Assembly (NCBI RefSeq): GCF_022808715.1
Contig: NZ_JAKZKX010000006.1
Span: forward strand, 1 to 64,000
Reading direction: 5' to 3'
Length of the DNA: 64,000 bases
Source of the DNA: Fundidesulfovibrio agrisoli
GTDB lineage: Bacteria; Desulfobacterota; Desulfovibrionia; Desulfovibrionales; Desulfovibrionaceae
Shown here: positions 54,706-63,560 of the stretch, one piece after another
Position numbering within the stretch: the first letter of the stretch is position 1
How the letters are laid out: each line of letters opens with the position of its first letter
Notes under the pieces: generated by a model
The model's database searches: none
Told to the model about the DNA's origin: nothing
Seen by the model: the letters and a program-made list of their open reading frames with translations, nothing else
Position numbers and translations under genes: made by a program

Positions 54706-57255
54706 TCAGGGCCTGTAGACCTCGTATCCAAGCTCCGCGAGCTTGGCCGGGATGTCCTCCACAGCCTCCCTGTCGTACTTCTTGATGTCGTCGGGCAGTT
54801 CGTTCCAGGGGACGAGGTAGGGGCTGGTCTTCTTTACGGGGTCGCGGTCTCCCCGGGTCCAGCCGTCCATAAGACGCTCCAAATTCCAGCGCGCGTGCTC
54901 GTACTCGGCCAAGTCTTCGACAACGCCGGCTTTGTTCATGTCGAAGAGCACGATGTCGCTTTCTTTCGCCTTGCGCAGCTTGAGCCCCGCGCGGTCGAGC
55001 TTGGCTTCGATGTGGCCCACCTGCTGCCTGTTGGATTCCTGGATATGCGGCAGCAGTTTGTCCCAGCTTGCGAGCGCCGGTTCGGAAGGGGAGAGTTCAC
55101 GGCCTCGGCGGCTGCGATATCCTTCGTGGGCCTGGATCGCGAGAATATCGACATCGGCCGGGGCAAGGTCCCGGGGCGGTTTCGGAGGGGTGATGAAGAG
55201 CTTGATGGTTTCTTTGTCGTTGGGCATGGGCATGACGCATCTGTGCTTGGACCAGAAGGGGTCGTCCAGCAGGCGGAAGGCCTGGCGGCCGCTGTCCTGG
55301 ATGAGGCCGACCTTTGCCCCCAATGCCGCGGCGACCACGTACTCGGCGGCCGAAATCAGGCCGCCGTTGACGCCGAGCACCTTCACGTCCCGGGCGCGCA
55401 ACCCCGAGGCCAGAATGTCCATCCATCCCTGAATCGGCCCCAGGGGGGAGAAGCCGCCGCCCGCCACGAAGCGGAGCCCCTGCTGGTAGCCCTCGTGCAC
55501 GGTGATGCGCACGCCTTCGATCATTTGCGGCATGGGGTCCGGCAGATAGCTGACCAGGCGCACACCTTGCGCGCGGCCCAGGAGATCCCCCATGATGCCG
55601 CTGACGCCCGCGGTCGTCCCGCCGCAGATGACCGTACCCGATACGCCGGCGAAGGCGTTCTCGATGACCGAACGGTAGCCTTCGATCTTGGCTTCGACGC
55701 TGGGGTCGCACCCGCCGGCCACAATGAAAACCGGGCCTTCGAGGCCAGCCTGACAGGTCAATCCGTAGGCCGCAAGGCAGTTCCGCACCGCGGCGGCCCG
55801 TTCCTTGTCGTCCTCGATCGTTTGGCTGGCCTGGTTCGCCCTGGCGAGGATGAGGAACTGCCGTGCCCATTCCACGCCCTGGAGCTCTTTGCCCACGGCT
55901 TGCCCGATTCTACCCAGGGTGTCGATCAAGGCATCGCTGCGCCGCATGGAGACGTCGTACGTCACCGCCTGGGCAAATGCCTCCAGGCTTGCATAGGGGC
56001 GCCCGCGCATGAGTTCGAGCATGCCGATGTCGTGGTGGGTCCAGGGCAGCCCGGTCTCCATGGCGGCCCGGCTCCGGGCGATTTCCAGGGCCTTGTCGAT
56101 GACGGGGAAGAGCAGGGTGAGCGTGCCGGGCTTTTCCTCCTTGACCATGCTGCGTTCAAGGTAGCCCCGCAGAATGGCGGGTTCGGTGGGATTCAAGCCG
56201 AACGCCTTCTCGAACCACGAAAGGGATTCGTGCAGGTCCGCCCAGCCCAACGCCCCGCCCAGCAGCACCATGGCCTTCGTGTCCGTTTTGCCTTCCTCCC
56301 GGGCGAGGTATGCGCGCAGTTCGTTCAGCCCCTCTGTCCGCTTCTGGGGGGCGCCGCTTTTGATCCGCACTTCGGCGAGGGTCCGGACCATCTCCGCGTC
56401 GAGCGGGTCATAGTGCCCCGTGAGCACGGACTCCGCATCGTCAAAGCGGTCCAGGAGCATCGAGAGACGCGCGATGCGGCACGAGGCTGCCCCTTTGTCG
56501 TCGCAGTAGGGCAGGACTTCGCTGAGTCTTTTGATCTCTTTTTCGACGTCCTCGACGCCGCGCAAGGAGTCCTCGGACGACTTGTGGTCCTCGATGTCCT
56601 CCAGCAGGCGCACGAAGCATTTGTCCGCGTCCTCGATGAGCGCCGCGATGCGGGCCGCATCCCTGGACCACTTCTTCTTGAGCACCTTGAACGCGCTCTT
56701 GTAGAGCGTGTCGTGGACGACGCTCGCCCAGGCGTGCTGCATGAGCGTGCGCACCTGGATTTCGGCCTTCAGGCCCATGATTCCCTGGAGCGCATCCTTT
56801 TCTGACTGCCCCAGGTCGTCCAGGCACTGCTGGGGGATGTCCGGAGCCCCGTCCTTGTTCTTGCGCAGGGATACGATGAAATGGACGGAGCGGTACCCGA
56901 ACTCCGCATCGTTGAGTCGTTTGGCCTGGTCAGCGGAGTTGTTCTCGTCGATCTCGAAGCGGTCGCGGATGAACCCGCAGACCTGCTTCACCTGGTCGCT
57001 GGTGATCGTAATGACGCGGACGCCGCAGAAGTCCGTGGTCTGCGTGAAGGGGGCGGAGTAGCCCTTGCAGATGATCTTGTCCGCGAAGCTGGAGGGGGAT
57101 TTGACCCTGTCCTGGAAGATGGGGGCAAGGGACATGCCGGAGCAGGCCTTTTCCAGGATGCTGCGGACTATCCTCGCAAGCAGCCCGTAGCGGCTGCGTT
57201 GCTCCGAGAACTGCTCCATGTGGTCCTTGACGGTCGGGCTGTGCTTGTCGGTCAT
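54706..57255 (-). CDS. RelA/SpoT-like synthetase + SLOG (TRPM/LOG-type) + RyR multidomain protein
   Basis: 849 aa. Residues 20-230 form a RelA/SpoT nucleotidyltransferase domain: RVKSPSSFADKI, TTDFCGVRVI, YRSVHF, AEIQVRT and HAWASVVHDTLYK, with the expected acidic and basic residues in place and no HD hydrolase domain. Residues about 255-500 are helical and TPR-like. Residues 508-690 form a Rossmann-like SLOG domain (GPVFIVAGGCDPS, VICGGTTAGVSGIMG, VLGVNGGLISAAEYVV) as in TRPM channels and LOG proteins. The C-terminus (780-849) is an RyR domain (YEHARWNLERLMDGWTRGD, KTSPYLVPWNELPDDIKKYD), and 702-760 looks like a second, weaker RyR copy (AIQAHEGYRS, SNRQQ). GAGGAAC precedes the ATG. It is the last gene of the island operon. 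Confidence 0.88.
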   Translation of the reverse strand: MTDKHSPTVKDHMEQFSEQRSRYGLLARIVRSILEKACSGMSLAPIFQDRVKSPSSFADKIICKGYSAPFTQTTDFCGVRVITITSDQVKQVCGFIRDRFEIDENNSADQAKRLNDAEFGYRSVHFIVSLRKNKDGAPDIPQQCLDDLGQSEKDALQGIMGLKAEIQVRTLMQHAWASVVHDTLYKSAFKVLKKKWSRDAARIAALIEDADKCFVRLLEDIEDHKSSEDSLRGVEDVEKEIKRLSEVLPYCDDKGAASCRIARLSMLLDRFDDAESVLTGHYDPLDAEMVRTLAEVRIKSGAPQKRTEGLNELRAYLAREEGKTDTKAMVLLGGALGWADLHESLSWFEKAFGLNPTEPAILRGYLERSMVKEEKPGTLTLLFPVIDKALEIARSRAAMETGLPWTHHDIGMLELMRGRPYASLEAFAQAVTYDVSMRRSDALIDTLGRIGQAVGKELQGVEWARQFLILARANQASQTIEDDKERAAAVRNCLAAYGLTCQAGLEGPVFIVAGGCDPSVEAKIEGYRSVIENAFAGVSGTVICGGTTAGVSGIMGDLLGRAQGVRLVSYLPDPMPQMIEGVRITVHEGYQQGLRFVAGGGFSPLGPIQGWMDILASGLRARDVKVLGVNGGLISAAEYVVAAALGAKVGLIQDSGRQAFRLLDDPFWSKHRCVMPMPNDKETIKLFITPPKPPRDLAPADVDILAIQAHEGYRSRRGRELSPSEPALASWDKLLPHIQESNRQQVGHIEAKLDRAGLKLRKAKESDIVLFDMNKAGVVEDLAEYEHARWNLERLMDGWTRGDRDPVKKTSPYLVPWNELPDDIKKYDREAVEDIPAKLAELGYEVYRP

Positions 57256-57445
57256 GTGTGTTCCTCGCTAGGGAGCGGCGGTTGCGATACGGACGCGCGC
57301 CAACGGATGGGTGCGTTGTTGCCGCGCTGCGACCAAAAAGGTCATTTCACCCCGCGCCGCTGCCCAAGATGTCTCTCTTTCCGGGCGGGAGGGCGTGCCC
57401 GGCTTTGTCGCTTGCAGAGAGAACGTTATAACCCTGGTGTCGGCA

Positions 57446-60040
57446 TTACTGGCCGCTCCCCACCAGCGCTTTGAGCTCCTCGCCGGACATCTCCTGCTTC
57501 TCCACCAGGGCGTTCGCGATCCTCTCCACGGTGCCCTTGCCGGCGGCTATCATCCCTTTGGCGTCGTCGTAGGCCTCGCCGATGAGCTCCTCGATCTCGG
57601 CGATGTCCTCGTTGGTGGGGGTTTTGCGCCAGTTGAGGCGCATCATGGTCCCCAGCCCGAGCTTGCAGACCATGTCCGTGGCCACCTCCGTCGCCTTGGC
57701 CAGGTCGCTCTGTTCGCTCCCGCCGGCCCCGGCGCCCACGCGGTCCTCCCCGAAGAAGACCTCTTCCGCCGCCCGGCCGCCCAGAAGGATGGAAAGGTAG
57801 GCCAGGTAGTCGGCCTTGCCCGCCGTGGCCACGTCCGGGTTGGGCTTGAGCGAGACGAAGCCCAGGGAACCGTCCGGCCTGGGCACGATGGAGATGTAGG
57901 CGATCCCGCCTGCGTTGCCCCCGCATTTCAAGCGGAGGAATGCGTGCCCGGCCTCGTGGATCGCCACCCGGCGCAGGCCCTCGCCATCCAGGGGGCGGAT
58001 GAAGCTGTTGTCCAGCGGCCGGTTGTAGAGCTCCGCCAGCAGGTCTTCCTGGCGGACGGGGCGCCCGGCAATGCGCGCCCGCCGGACGGCGCCGCGCACG
58101 GCCAGGCTCACATCGGCGCCCGTACGGCCGAAGGACGCCTCGGCCAACGGCTTCAGGGCGATGTCGCTGCCGGCGCCGAGGTGCACGCCGTTCTTGTTCA
58201 AATAGTAGCCGAAGATCTTTTCCAGGGCGTCGATGGTCGGCAGCGAGACCTGGATCACCCTGTCGAGCCTTCCGGCGCGGCGCAGCGCCGGGTCCACATT
58301 GTCGGGACTGTTGGTGGCGGCGATCACGAACACCTTGCCGCGGTCCGAGAAGCCCTGAAGCTCCGCGAGTACGGCATTGACCACCTGGGTGGCGTAGCTC
58401 GCGTTGCTGCCTGTGAATTTGTCACGGCTGCCGATGGAGTCGATCTCGTCGATGAACATGATGGTGGGCTCGAACCGCCTGGCCTCCTGAAAATCACGCG
58501 AGATGGCGGCGAGGTGGTCGTTCAGGTACCCCGACATCTGCCAGCGGGCCGCCGAGCATTCCACGAAGTGTATGCCGCAGTCCTTGGCGATGGCCCTGGC
58601 GAGGGTGGTCTTGCCGCACCCGGGAGGGCCCGTGAGCAACATGCCGCGATCCACCTGGGTCCAGGGGATTTCGCCGGCCAGCGCGGCCCGGATGTCGGAT
58701 ATGAGCATCTCCGCGCGGATTCGGGCCTCGCCGAGCCCGTGCAGTTGGGAGAGGGAGGGGCCGTGCTTCGGGGTCAGCCGCTGCAAGCGGTCCTGGATGC
58801 GGTGCTCGAGCAAAACGTAAGCGCGCAGGGGGTCTCCCTCAAGCCGCGCGACCCTGGCCAGGTCGGATGGCTGAACGTACCGGATCCACGACGCGTCCTG
58901 TGGCGAATCCTGCTGTTCAGGCGGCAGCACGCCGTAAAAAGCCTGGAAGAGTTTGCGGAAAAGGGGCTCATCCGGCTTGGGGCAGCTCACGACCACTTCG
59001 ATTATCCGGCGCAAAGGCTCCGGAAGGGCGCGAAGGCTGCCGCAGGTAATGATCGCCGCGTGCTCCACGCTTTGGATTTCCGCGGCCACGGCTTCAGGGT
59101 CGGACAGGCTCGGGTAGGCGTTCAATGGCAACACGACAAGGGAGGGGCTTGTGGATTTGGCCAGTGACAATACCTGCTCGGTCGGGCTGAGCGGTTCGGC
59201 AAATACCGGGCGCAGGGTGAGCCCGAGCTGCATGGCGCCTTGAACGAGTTGCCGCTCGATGAAGGGGATCTCCGTCTCGATGGCTATGACGCTTCTTACC
59301 TCCAACTGTTCAACCAGCCACTCCAGTCCGCGCTGGTGGTCGCTGCCGGGCTGGTCTTCCAGGTGCCCCTGGCGCAACAAAGCCTGCTCGAAGAGAACAT
59401 TGACGGCTAATCTGAGCGGATTGTCCGGAACTGTCCGTTTTTTGGGCACCGGGGCTGGCTCGGCCTGCTCCTCCCCGAGGAAGCCCTTGATGAGCCCGGG
59501 AAAAACGGCCACCGGCTGGAGCCTGCCGTCGGACATCTCCTGAAGGTATTGAAGGACCGCGCCCGCTGGGCAACGCCGGTCCAGAAAGAGGCGTTCCAGC
59601 TCATAGGCGTCGTCGAAATGATCCTTGAAAAGCACCGAGGCGGCCACGAGATCTTTCGTCTCGGCCGCCCCCCCGTCGAAGAAACGATAGGTGAAGTTCG
59701 GTTTGCGCACCCGGGGTGCCTGGGCGTCTTCCTCTTTTTCTTGCGGGAAGTAACGCGCCAGCTTTCCCCCGGCCAGCGACGGATATTGTCCGGCTGTGCC
59801 GACAAAGTCCTCCGGGGAGCAGAGGACCGCAACATGGCCATCGAAAGCGAGCACGCGCTCCCCTTCCAGCATGGATTGGCTCTGCGCCTCGGCGGCCACA
59901 TCGTGCCGCGCCTTGATGACGGCCTCCACCATGCTGTCGGAGCCATTTTCAAGTTCGATCTTTTTATAGACGGCCTTTACGCCGACAACCAAACCCTTGT
60001 GGATGAAGCACGACAGAAGTGTGAACTCATACGTTTCCAA
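57446..60040 (-). CDS. FtsH-like AAA+ / M41 zinc metalloprotease without membrane anchor
   Basis: 864 aa. Residues about 200-370 look like a degenerate AAA domain lacking a P-loop (SLVVLPLNAYPSLSD, AAIITCGSLRALPEPLRR). The active AAA module has Walker A GPPGCGKT (471-478), Walker B IMFIDEID (527-534) and the second region AATNSPDNVDPALRRAGRLD. The peptidase part has HEAGH (695-699) and the third zinc ligand Asp779 in SDLAKAT. Unlike housekeeping FtsH there is no N-terminal membrane segment, and the first 430 residues are novel. Start is TTG 60040, with only a weak GGGGG upstream, so the N-terminus is provisional. It lies between the SLOG-membrane and RelA-SLOG-RyR genes. Confidence 0.88.
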   Translation of the reverse strand: METYEFTLLSCFIHKGLVVGVKAVYKKIELENGSDSMVEAVIKARHDVAAEAQSQSMLEGERVLAFDGHVAVLCSPEDFVGTAGQYPSLAGGKLARYFPQEKEEDAQAPRVRKPNFTYRFFDGGAAETKDLVAASVLFKDHFDDAYELERLFLDRRCPAGAVLQYLQEMSDGRLQPVAVFPGLIKGFLGEEQAEPAPVPKKRTVPDNPLRLAVNVLFEQALLRQGHLEDQPGSDHQRGLEWLVEQLEVRSVIAIETEIPFIERQLVQGAMQLGLTLRPVFAEPLSPTEQVLSLAKSTSPSLVVLPLNAYPSLSDPEAVAAEIQSVEHAAIITCGSLRALPEPLRRIIEVVVSCPKPDEPLFRKLFQAFYGVLPPEQQDSPQDASWIRYVQPSDLARVARLEGDPLRAYVLLEHRIQDRLQRLTPKHGPSLSQLHGLGEARIRAEMLISDIRAALAGEIPWTQVDRGMLLTGPPGCGKTTLARAIAKDCGIHFVECSAARWQMSGYLNDHLAAISRDFQEARRFEPTIMFIDEIDSIGSRDKFTGSNASYATQVVNAVLAELQGFSDRGKVFVIAATNSPDNVDPALRRAGRLDRVIQVSLPTIDALEKIFGYYLNKNGVHLGAGSDIALKPLAEASFGRTGADVSLAVRGAVRRARIAGRPVRQEDLLAELYNRPLDNSFIRPLDGEGLRRVAIHEAGHAFLRLKCGGNAGGIAYISIVPRPDGSLGFVSLKPNPDVATAGKADYLAYLSILLGGRAAEEVFFGEDRVGAGAGGSEQSDLAKATEVATDMVCKLGLGTMMRLNWRKTPTNEDIAEIEELIGEAYDDAKGMIAAGKGTVERIANALVEKQEMSGEELKALVGSGQ

Positions 60041-60081
60041 CGCGATGCCCCCGGCAGTGTATTATTGAGTATCTCAAAAGG

Positions 60082-61785
60082 CTATTGTGGCCATGTCATC
60101 GGCCTGTCACGGTGCAGAATGATCCAGTCCGCATTCTCCGCCAATGCTTCGCGTCCGAGTTCCATGACGATGGAAATGAATTTCCTCTCTCGCTCGCTCA
60201 GTCGGGGCGGCCGTGTTTCCTCAGGTTTGTCCGGGATGCTGGATACGAGCTTCGCAGCCCGGCTGAATACGTCGTGCATTCTGGAGTATTGCTTCGTCTG
60301 CTGGTCCACGCCCAAACGATACGTATAGCCAGCCAGTGTCGCCGCAATGGCCGGAAGCAAACCGATGAAGGTGATGAACCACTTCGCGGCTTCCTCCCCC
60401 ATGTACGTTGCGGGCTGTATGACAAGCCACACCAGCGCGAGGGTCAGGCCGCAAATGAACAACACCAGGGCGATCATGTTGTTTTTGTTCTTGATTTTGA
60501 TGTCTCGCCGGGCCGCCCTCTCGAAGTATCCCTGTTGGTCGGCAATCCAGCGCCTGCTGACGATGTCGATCTCCGGCTTGCTCCTGTGTTGCGTCAGGTC
60601 GATTGTCCTGATGGCGTCACGAATCCAGGTGATCTCGCTATGCTGTTTTCGGAGGTATTGGTCGGAAGCTTTCACAGGTGCGGCCGCCAACCTGTAAAAC
60701 AGCAGCACGCGCAGCCCCTCGGCGAGGCCTCTGTAGTCGAGATATTGAGTATAGCAGTTGTTCTTGCGATTGTGCCAGTAGACAATGAGGCCGGCTGTGA
60801 AAAATGCAATGTACGCACCTAGGGCAAGCGGAGACGTTATGATGTTGTTCGAGTATGTCGCAAATGAAATCACCATCAGGATTGCTGCTATAAAAATGGA
60901 CCGTATATATAGCAGCGTTTTCAATTGATACTCCCCCGCCAGGGCGTCTGCGGCGACAAACGCTCCCAATATGGATTGCTCTCCTTTGTTCAGCTCGATC
61001 CTTTCCTTGCTGAAATCCAGATAGGATGCGGACAAGGCCAACAGATTCGGTTTGGCAACCCGGAGCCTCGCCGCCTCATAGTTGAAACGGTTCAAAGCCT
61101 TGAGCATGGGTCCGGACTCCTCGCTCGCTAAACCCGAGCAGTCCGCCCAACCGAAGATGTTCTTGGGAAGCATGCCGTTGCGGGGCACATAGAGCGCGTG
61201 GACCTGCCTTCGTTCCGGAGGATTGAGCTTGCAGGCGATGTCATCGAGGTGTTCCTCGTTGATCCCCTCCTGGAAGAGCTTCATGACATGACGTGTGCCG
61301 CCGATTTTCGACGACTCCTTGCCGTCCCAAACCGCCAACAGAATGTGGCTGTGCCGCGCGAGATAAATTCCCACGTGGGCGTATCGCATCGCGGTGTGTT
61401 TCATGGCCTCCGGCACATGCACGTGGACCACGTCGCTGCAACGCCCGAGTATGTCCTTGAATTCGGACGCCAGGGCCTCAGCGCTCCGGCCGGGGTGAGC
61501 CGGTTCGCGGAAATCCTTGATGAACTCCTCGGTTGAATCCGGGATGACGGCAACCAGCTCAAGCCCCAGGGAAAGCGCGGCCCTGGCGAAGACCATGTCG
61601 GCGCCTTCCGCCAGACCGCTCAGGCAGCGCACGGGGGTGTCGGGGTATTGGTCCCGGAACTCCTTGAGCTTGCCGACGAGCTTTTCGTGGATGAGTTCCT
61701 CGTGAATGGGGTCTATGTCGCGGTGGCCCGTTACCGCCACTGTCAGCGGGATAAGATGAGGAGAGACAACTTCTGTCGATGGCAT
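60082..61785 (-). CDS. SLOG-domain protein with four TM helices (SLATT-like effector)
   Basis: 567 aa. The N-terminal SLOG domain (about 13-200) shows VAVTGHRDI, RCLSGLAEGADMVFARAA, VAVIP and HILLAVWDGKESSKIGGT, a nucleotide-binding fold related to DprA/LOG. Then two TM pairs: 292-311 with 317-337, and 436-456 with 466-487, separated by a helical region with DYRGLAEGLRVLLFYRLA. This matches the SLATT/DUF4231-type membrane modules predicted to form pores when the linked sensor binds a nucleotide. AGGAG precedes the ATG. 41 bp separate it from the downstream protease gene. Confidence 0.85.
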   Translation of the reverse strand: MPSTEVVSPHLIPLTVAVTGHRDIDPIHEELIHEKLVGKLKEFRDQYPDTPVRCLSGLAEGADMVFARAALSLGLELVAVIPDSTEEFIKDFREPAHPGRSAEALASEFKDILGRCSDVVHVHVPEAMKHTAMRYAHVGIYLARHSHILLAVWDGKESSKIGGTRHVMKLFQEGINEEHLDDIACKLNPPERRQVHALYVPRNGMLPKNIFGWADCSGLASEESGPMLKALNRFNYEAARLRVAKPNLLALSASYLDFSKERIELNKGEQSILGAFVAADALAGEYQLKTLLYIRSIFIAAILMVISFATYSNNIITSPLALGAYIAFFTAGLIVYWHNRKNNCYTQYLDYRGLAEGLRVLLFYRLAAAPVKASDQYLRKQHSEITWIRDAIRTIDLTQHRSKPEIDIVSRRWIADQQGYFERAARRDIKIKNKNNMIALVLFICGLTLALVWLVIQPATYMGEEAAKWFITFIGLLPAIAATLAGYTYRLGVDQQTKQYSRMHDVFSRAAKLVSSIPDKPEETRPPRLSERERKFISIVMELGREALAENADWIILHRDRPMTWPQ

Positions 61786-61849
61786 TGCGGTCTCCTGCCA
61801 GGGTTACGTGGTATGTTCAGCCAGCATCTGTTGCGCGTCGCATCAACCT

Positions 61850-62572
61850 CTATCCGAATTCTCCGGGCGGCGGAGCAATCTCTACGGCGAGTTCCTCCAG
61901 AAGCAGTTCCTCGTTGCAGAGCATCATCTGTCCGAACGTGTAACCTTCCTCGATCCCTGTTTCTGGGTTCGTCACATCCATGGCTTGCGGAGCGATCTTG
62001 ACGTTGGTCCGGAACAGGGCGTTCTTGAATACCACGGTGGCCACAAGGGTGTGCATGCCGTCCGGGGCGATGCCCCGATAACTCACGGGCATCAACTCGG
62101 CTTCCACCGCCGCTTTTTCATCGTCCGTGGCCTCCGGCAGCCAGGGGACTTCATCCAGGTTTTCCACGATGATGAAACGGCCTAGTTGGCCCCGCACGTA
62201 GTGGAAGAAGAAGCGCACGTAGGGGATCATGGTCTGCTCGGTGAGGATCAGCGGGAGCTCCTCGTTGAGCTTGTAGATGGGCTCGTTGGTCCAGTCGTGG
62301 AGGACGGTCAGGCCGTCCTTGTGGAAGGCGTAGCGGGTGTTGGGCGGCGGCAGGGTGTTGTCCGAGAGGGCGTAGAACTTGACGCCCTCGTAAAAGGGCA
62401 GCTCGGCGGCCTGCACGACCGTCTTGCCGGAGCTGAACTCGGCCAGGGCTATGAGCGGAGAGACCGCATCAATGATAGTTTGCGCGGATTCGCCGTTCAG
62501 GGGATGGAAACGAAGTGGCGAGTTGTCGGTGCTGAACTGGATCTGGTCAGGGGAGTGGGTGGTGTCAGGCAT
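61850..62572 (-). CDS. Hypothetical protein of the SLOG/RelA island, 240 aa
   Basis: Soluble, acidic protein. I recognise no family. Noticeable parts: SPLIALAEFSSGKTVVQAAE, YALSDNTLPPPNTRYAFHKD, PYVRFFFHYVRGQLGRFIIV and WLPEATDDEKAAVEAELMPV. The N-terminus is Ser/Thr/Asp-rich. A weak AAGGCGG lies before the ATG. It lies upstream of the SLOG-membrane gene in the same direction (64-bp gap), so it is probably part of the same operon and could be a regulator, adaptor or antidote. Confidence 0.72.
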   Translation of the reverse strand: MPDTTHSPDQIQFSTDNSPLRFHPLNGESAQTIIDAVSPLIALAEFSSGKTVVQAAELPFYEGVKFYALSDNTLPPPNTRYAFHKDGLTVLHDWTNEPIYKLNEELPLILTEQTMIPYVRFFFHYVRGQLGRFIIVENLDEVPWLPEATDDEKAAVEAELMPVSYRGIAPDGMHTLVATVVFKNALFRTNVKIAPQAMDVTNPETGIEEGYTFGQMMLCNEELLLEELAVEIAPPPGEFG

Positions 62573-62636
62573 CGTTGGTGCCGCCTTTCATGGTTTGCAT
62601 GAGCTCACGTCAGATTTTGCAAGCTGTTTGGATGTT

Positions 62637-63083
62637 TCAGCCCCGGTGGATTCTCCCGATCAGAAGCCGTACGGGGGGGCCGAAAGCTGCGCGCCGCCGG
62701 AGTCGCTTGGGCCTGCGGACGCGAAACGGGCTGTCCAGGCTGGCCGGGACGTTCCGGAGCGCGGCACTGGGCGTCTCTGCAGGCGCTTGCGGCGTGGCAG
62801 GAGCAGCGAGGGGGCAACGGCGTCGTCGGGATGGCGGGTTGAACAAGGGGGACGAAAGACCGCTGAGGTGCTGCTCCGGCGCTTCGGCCAGCCAGGCGAT
62901 GCCTTTTTCGATGGAATGCTCCCAGTCGGGAGTGCCGGGAATGATGCCCTCGGAGTCGATCCAGACCTCGTGCCCGCTTGCGGTCAGATCGCGCTTCAGG
63001 CGCAGGGCCAATTCGGCGTGCTCGTCGTGCCCATAACTGATGAAAATACGTCTGCGCACAGGGAAATGCGAATTCAAGGGCAA
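62637..63083 (-). pseudogene. Truncated TIR-domain gene
   Basis: The first 65 codons give a clear prokaryotic TIR start: RRIFISYGHDEHAELALRLK, ASGHEVWIDSEGII and WEHSIEKGIAWLAEAP. At about 62880 the similarity ends where a TIR would continue into the strand with TP.S and the catalytic Glu region; the remaining 80 codons are Pro/Arg-rich and shared with no other frame. The start is TTG (63083 or 63077, GGAGA upstream). The NADase-type catalytic Glu is therefore missing. It is probably the remnant of a TIR effector once linked to the island. Confidence 0.7.
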
Positions 63084-63311
63084 TCTCCGACAGCTAAGAG
63101 TTCAGCAAGCGAGGAGAATACGCCAGGAATACGGTCTTAAAACTGCTTGCCGCTCAAGCGCCGAACAATCCCCGAGCCCGCGCAACTAGAAACCGCAATG
63201 CTATTGAGGAAATATTATCGGGCGGCCTACAAATTGTCCAGAAGTTAGCAGCCTGTCGGAAAACACTGCGTGCTGGCCGAAACTCCCGTAACGGCATGCA
63301 GGGGAGAGTCG

Positions 63312-63560
63312 ATGGGACGTGGCCGTCAAGGCGATCAGCAAAGGACGATGTGTCTGGCCCGGGATGAGATTCCCCTGTCTCGTGGGCGGGCCTTTTGCGA
63401 CCGTCTTCAGCGGATTCTGAGGGAATCCGGTTTCGACGGCTTCGCCGAGAAGCGGTGTGACCCCTTTTGCTCTGGCAAGTGGCGCCCTGCGAATCCTCCA
63501 GGCCGGTATTTCCGTATGCGTTCGTGGGGTATTTCGAGGGAACCGGCAGCGAACATGAAA
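63312..63560 (+). pseudogene. IS1182/IS5-type transposase remnant
   Basis: MGRGRQGDQQRTMCLARDEI opens the N-terminus of an IS1182-like transposase (LRES-GFD-AFAE region, then PPGRYFRM). At about 63519 one base is missing; the reading continues in another frame as FVGYFEGTGSE and then decays. About 80 of the usual 450 or more codons remain. No terminal repeats were identified. It marks past insertion beside the island. The stretch 63084-63311 upstream holds nothing I can support. Confidence 0.7.

Noticed and set aside
62424-63140. Plus-strand ORF opposite the TIR fragment and the 240-aa gene
   Set aside because: No domain and composition typical of a shadow. The minus-strand TIR motif is clear.
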